Below, in pieces: positions 40,352 through 41,116 of a stretch of 41,116 nucleotides of DNA. This stretch comes from Gammaproteobacteria bacterium (lineage in GTDB: Bacteria > Pseudomonadota > Gammaproteobacteria > Pseudomonadales > Azotimanducaceae), in assembly GCA_002707325.1 (NCBI GenBank), contig PAMO01000018.1, forward strand, positions 1 to 41,116, given 5' to 3'. The first letter of the stretch is position 1, and the number at the start of each line of letters is the position of its first letter. A program made the translations under genes and the position numbers. The notes under the pieces were generated by a model that saw nothing but the letters and a program-made list of their open reading frames with translations, made no database searches and was not told the origin of the DNA.

Positions 40352-41116
40352 ATGAATAATAAAGAAATGTTAATGGTTGTAGACACCGTATCTCATGAAA
40401 AAGGTGTTTCCAAAGACGTTTTATTTGGAGCAATTGAAGTAGCCTTGGCAACTGCCACAAAAAAACGTTATGGGGAAGATGCAGAATTCAGAGTGTCGAT
40501 TAATCGAGAATCTGGCAGCTATGAGACCTTTCGAGTTTGGTTGGTTAGGGAGTTGGACGATGAAATTGTGGAAGATGGCGAGGAGTTTAATCCTTCGGCT
40601 CATCTAACTCTTGAGGATGCTAAGGATAAAGATCCCAGCTTAAATTTGGGTGATATGGTAGAGGAAGCTGTTGAGTCGGTAGCATTTGGTCGTATAGCGG
40701 CTCAAACCGCAAAGCAAGTTATAGTGCAAAAAGTTAGGGAAGCAGAACGAGCCCAGGTAGTTAATGCATATCTCCCTCAGGTTGGCCAACTTATTGGCGG
40801 CACTGTAAAGAAGCTTGGTAGGGACAATATTATTGTTGATTTGGGGAATAATGCAGAGGGGTTGCTTACGCGAGATCACTTAATTCCTCGCGAAACATTT
40901 CGCGTTAGTGATCGACTTCGAGCTATGCTTTTAGAGGTAAACCCAGATAGTCGGGGGCCTCAACTCATACTAAGCCGCACCGCTCCAGAGATGCTGGTAG
41001 AACTGTTCAAGATAGAAGTGCCGGAGATCGCTGAGGACGTTATTGAAATTCGCGGGGCTGCGCGCGATCCTGGATCAAGAGCTAAAATAGCTGTTAAGAC
41101 AAATGATGGTCGTATA
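40352..41116 (+). CDS. nusA: Transcription termination/antitermination protein NusA, truncated by the window end
   Basis: Own translation from ATG 40352: MNNKEMLMVVDTVSHEKGVSKDVLFGAIEVALATATKKRYGEDAEFRVSINRESGSYETFRVW...; open to the window end (not in the ORF track because no stop is present). Confidence 0.95.
   Translation, partial: MNNKEMLMVVDTVSHEKGVSKDVLFGAIEVALATATKKRYGEDAEFRVSINRESGSYETFRVWLVRELDDEIVEDGEEFNPSAHLTLEDAKDKDPSLNLGDMVEEAVESVAFGRIAAQTAKQVIVQKVREAERAQVVNAYLPQVGQLIGGTVKKLGRDNIIVDLGNNAEGLLTRDHLIPRETFRVSDRLRAMLLEVNPDSRGPQLILSRTAPEMLVELFKIEVPEIAEDVIEIRGAARDPGSRAKIAVKTNDGRI

Overview
The window looks like a contiguous piece of a gammaproteobacterial chromosome (moderate GC). It is mostly conserved housekeeping genes in recognisable synteny blocks. 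From left to right: tRNA-Leu(CAG, partial) | rnr-rlmB-rpsF-rpsR-rplI-dnaB-radA | glyA-nrdR-ribD-nusB-thiL | ispA-xseB-small unknown ORF (minus strand) | ssrA (tmRNA, tag ANDENYALAA, strong terminator) | an accessory pocket of about 4.6 kb (signal-peptide-bearing NAPE-PLD-like metallo-beta-lactamase-fold protein, D-2-hydroxyacid dehydrogenase, 69-75 aa orphan protein, Rieske oxygenase alpha subunit, divergent lumazine-synthase-like protein) | smpB | NSS/SNF-family transporter-ratA | bamE-recN | grpE-dnaK-dnaJ-dapB-carA-carB-greA | yhbY | rlmE-ftsH-folP-glmM-tpiA-secG-tRNA-Leu(GAG) | tRNA-fMet-rimP-nusA (partial). I see no CRISPR array, integrase, transposase or rRNA. The best places for new biology are: (1) the accessory pocket between ssrA and smpB, especially the tightly coupled Rieske / small ORF / D-2-hydroxyacid dehydrogenase operon; (2) the RibH-like protein in which the active-site Arg aligns with His; (3) a perfect 11-bp GC-rich hairpin inside the first codons of thiL; (4) an initiator tRNA with an apparent U1:U72 pair; (5) structured or repeated leader elements upstream of grpE, dnaK and rimP. 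All family calls come from recognising motifs by eye. No database search was run.
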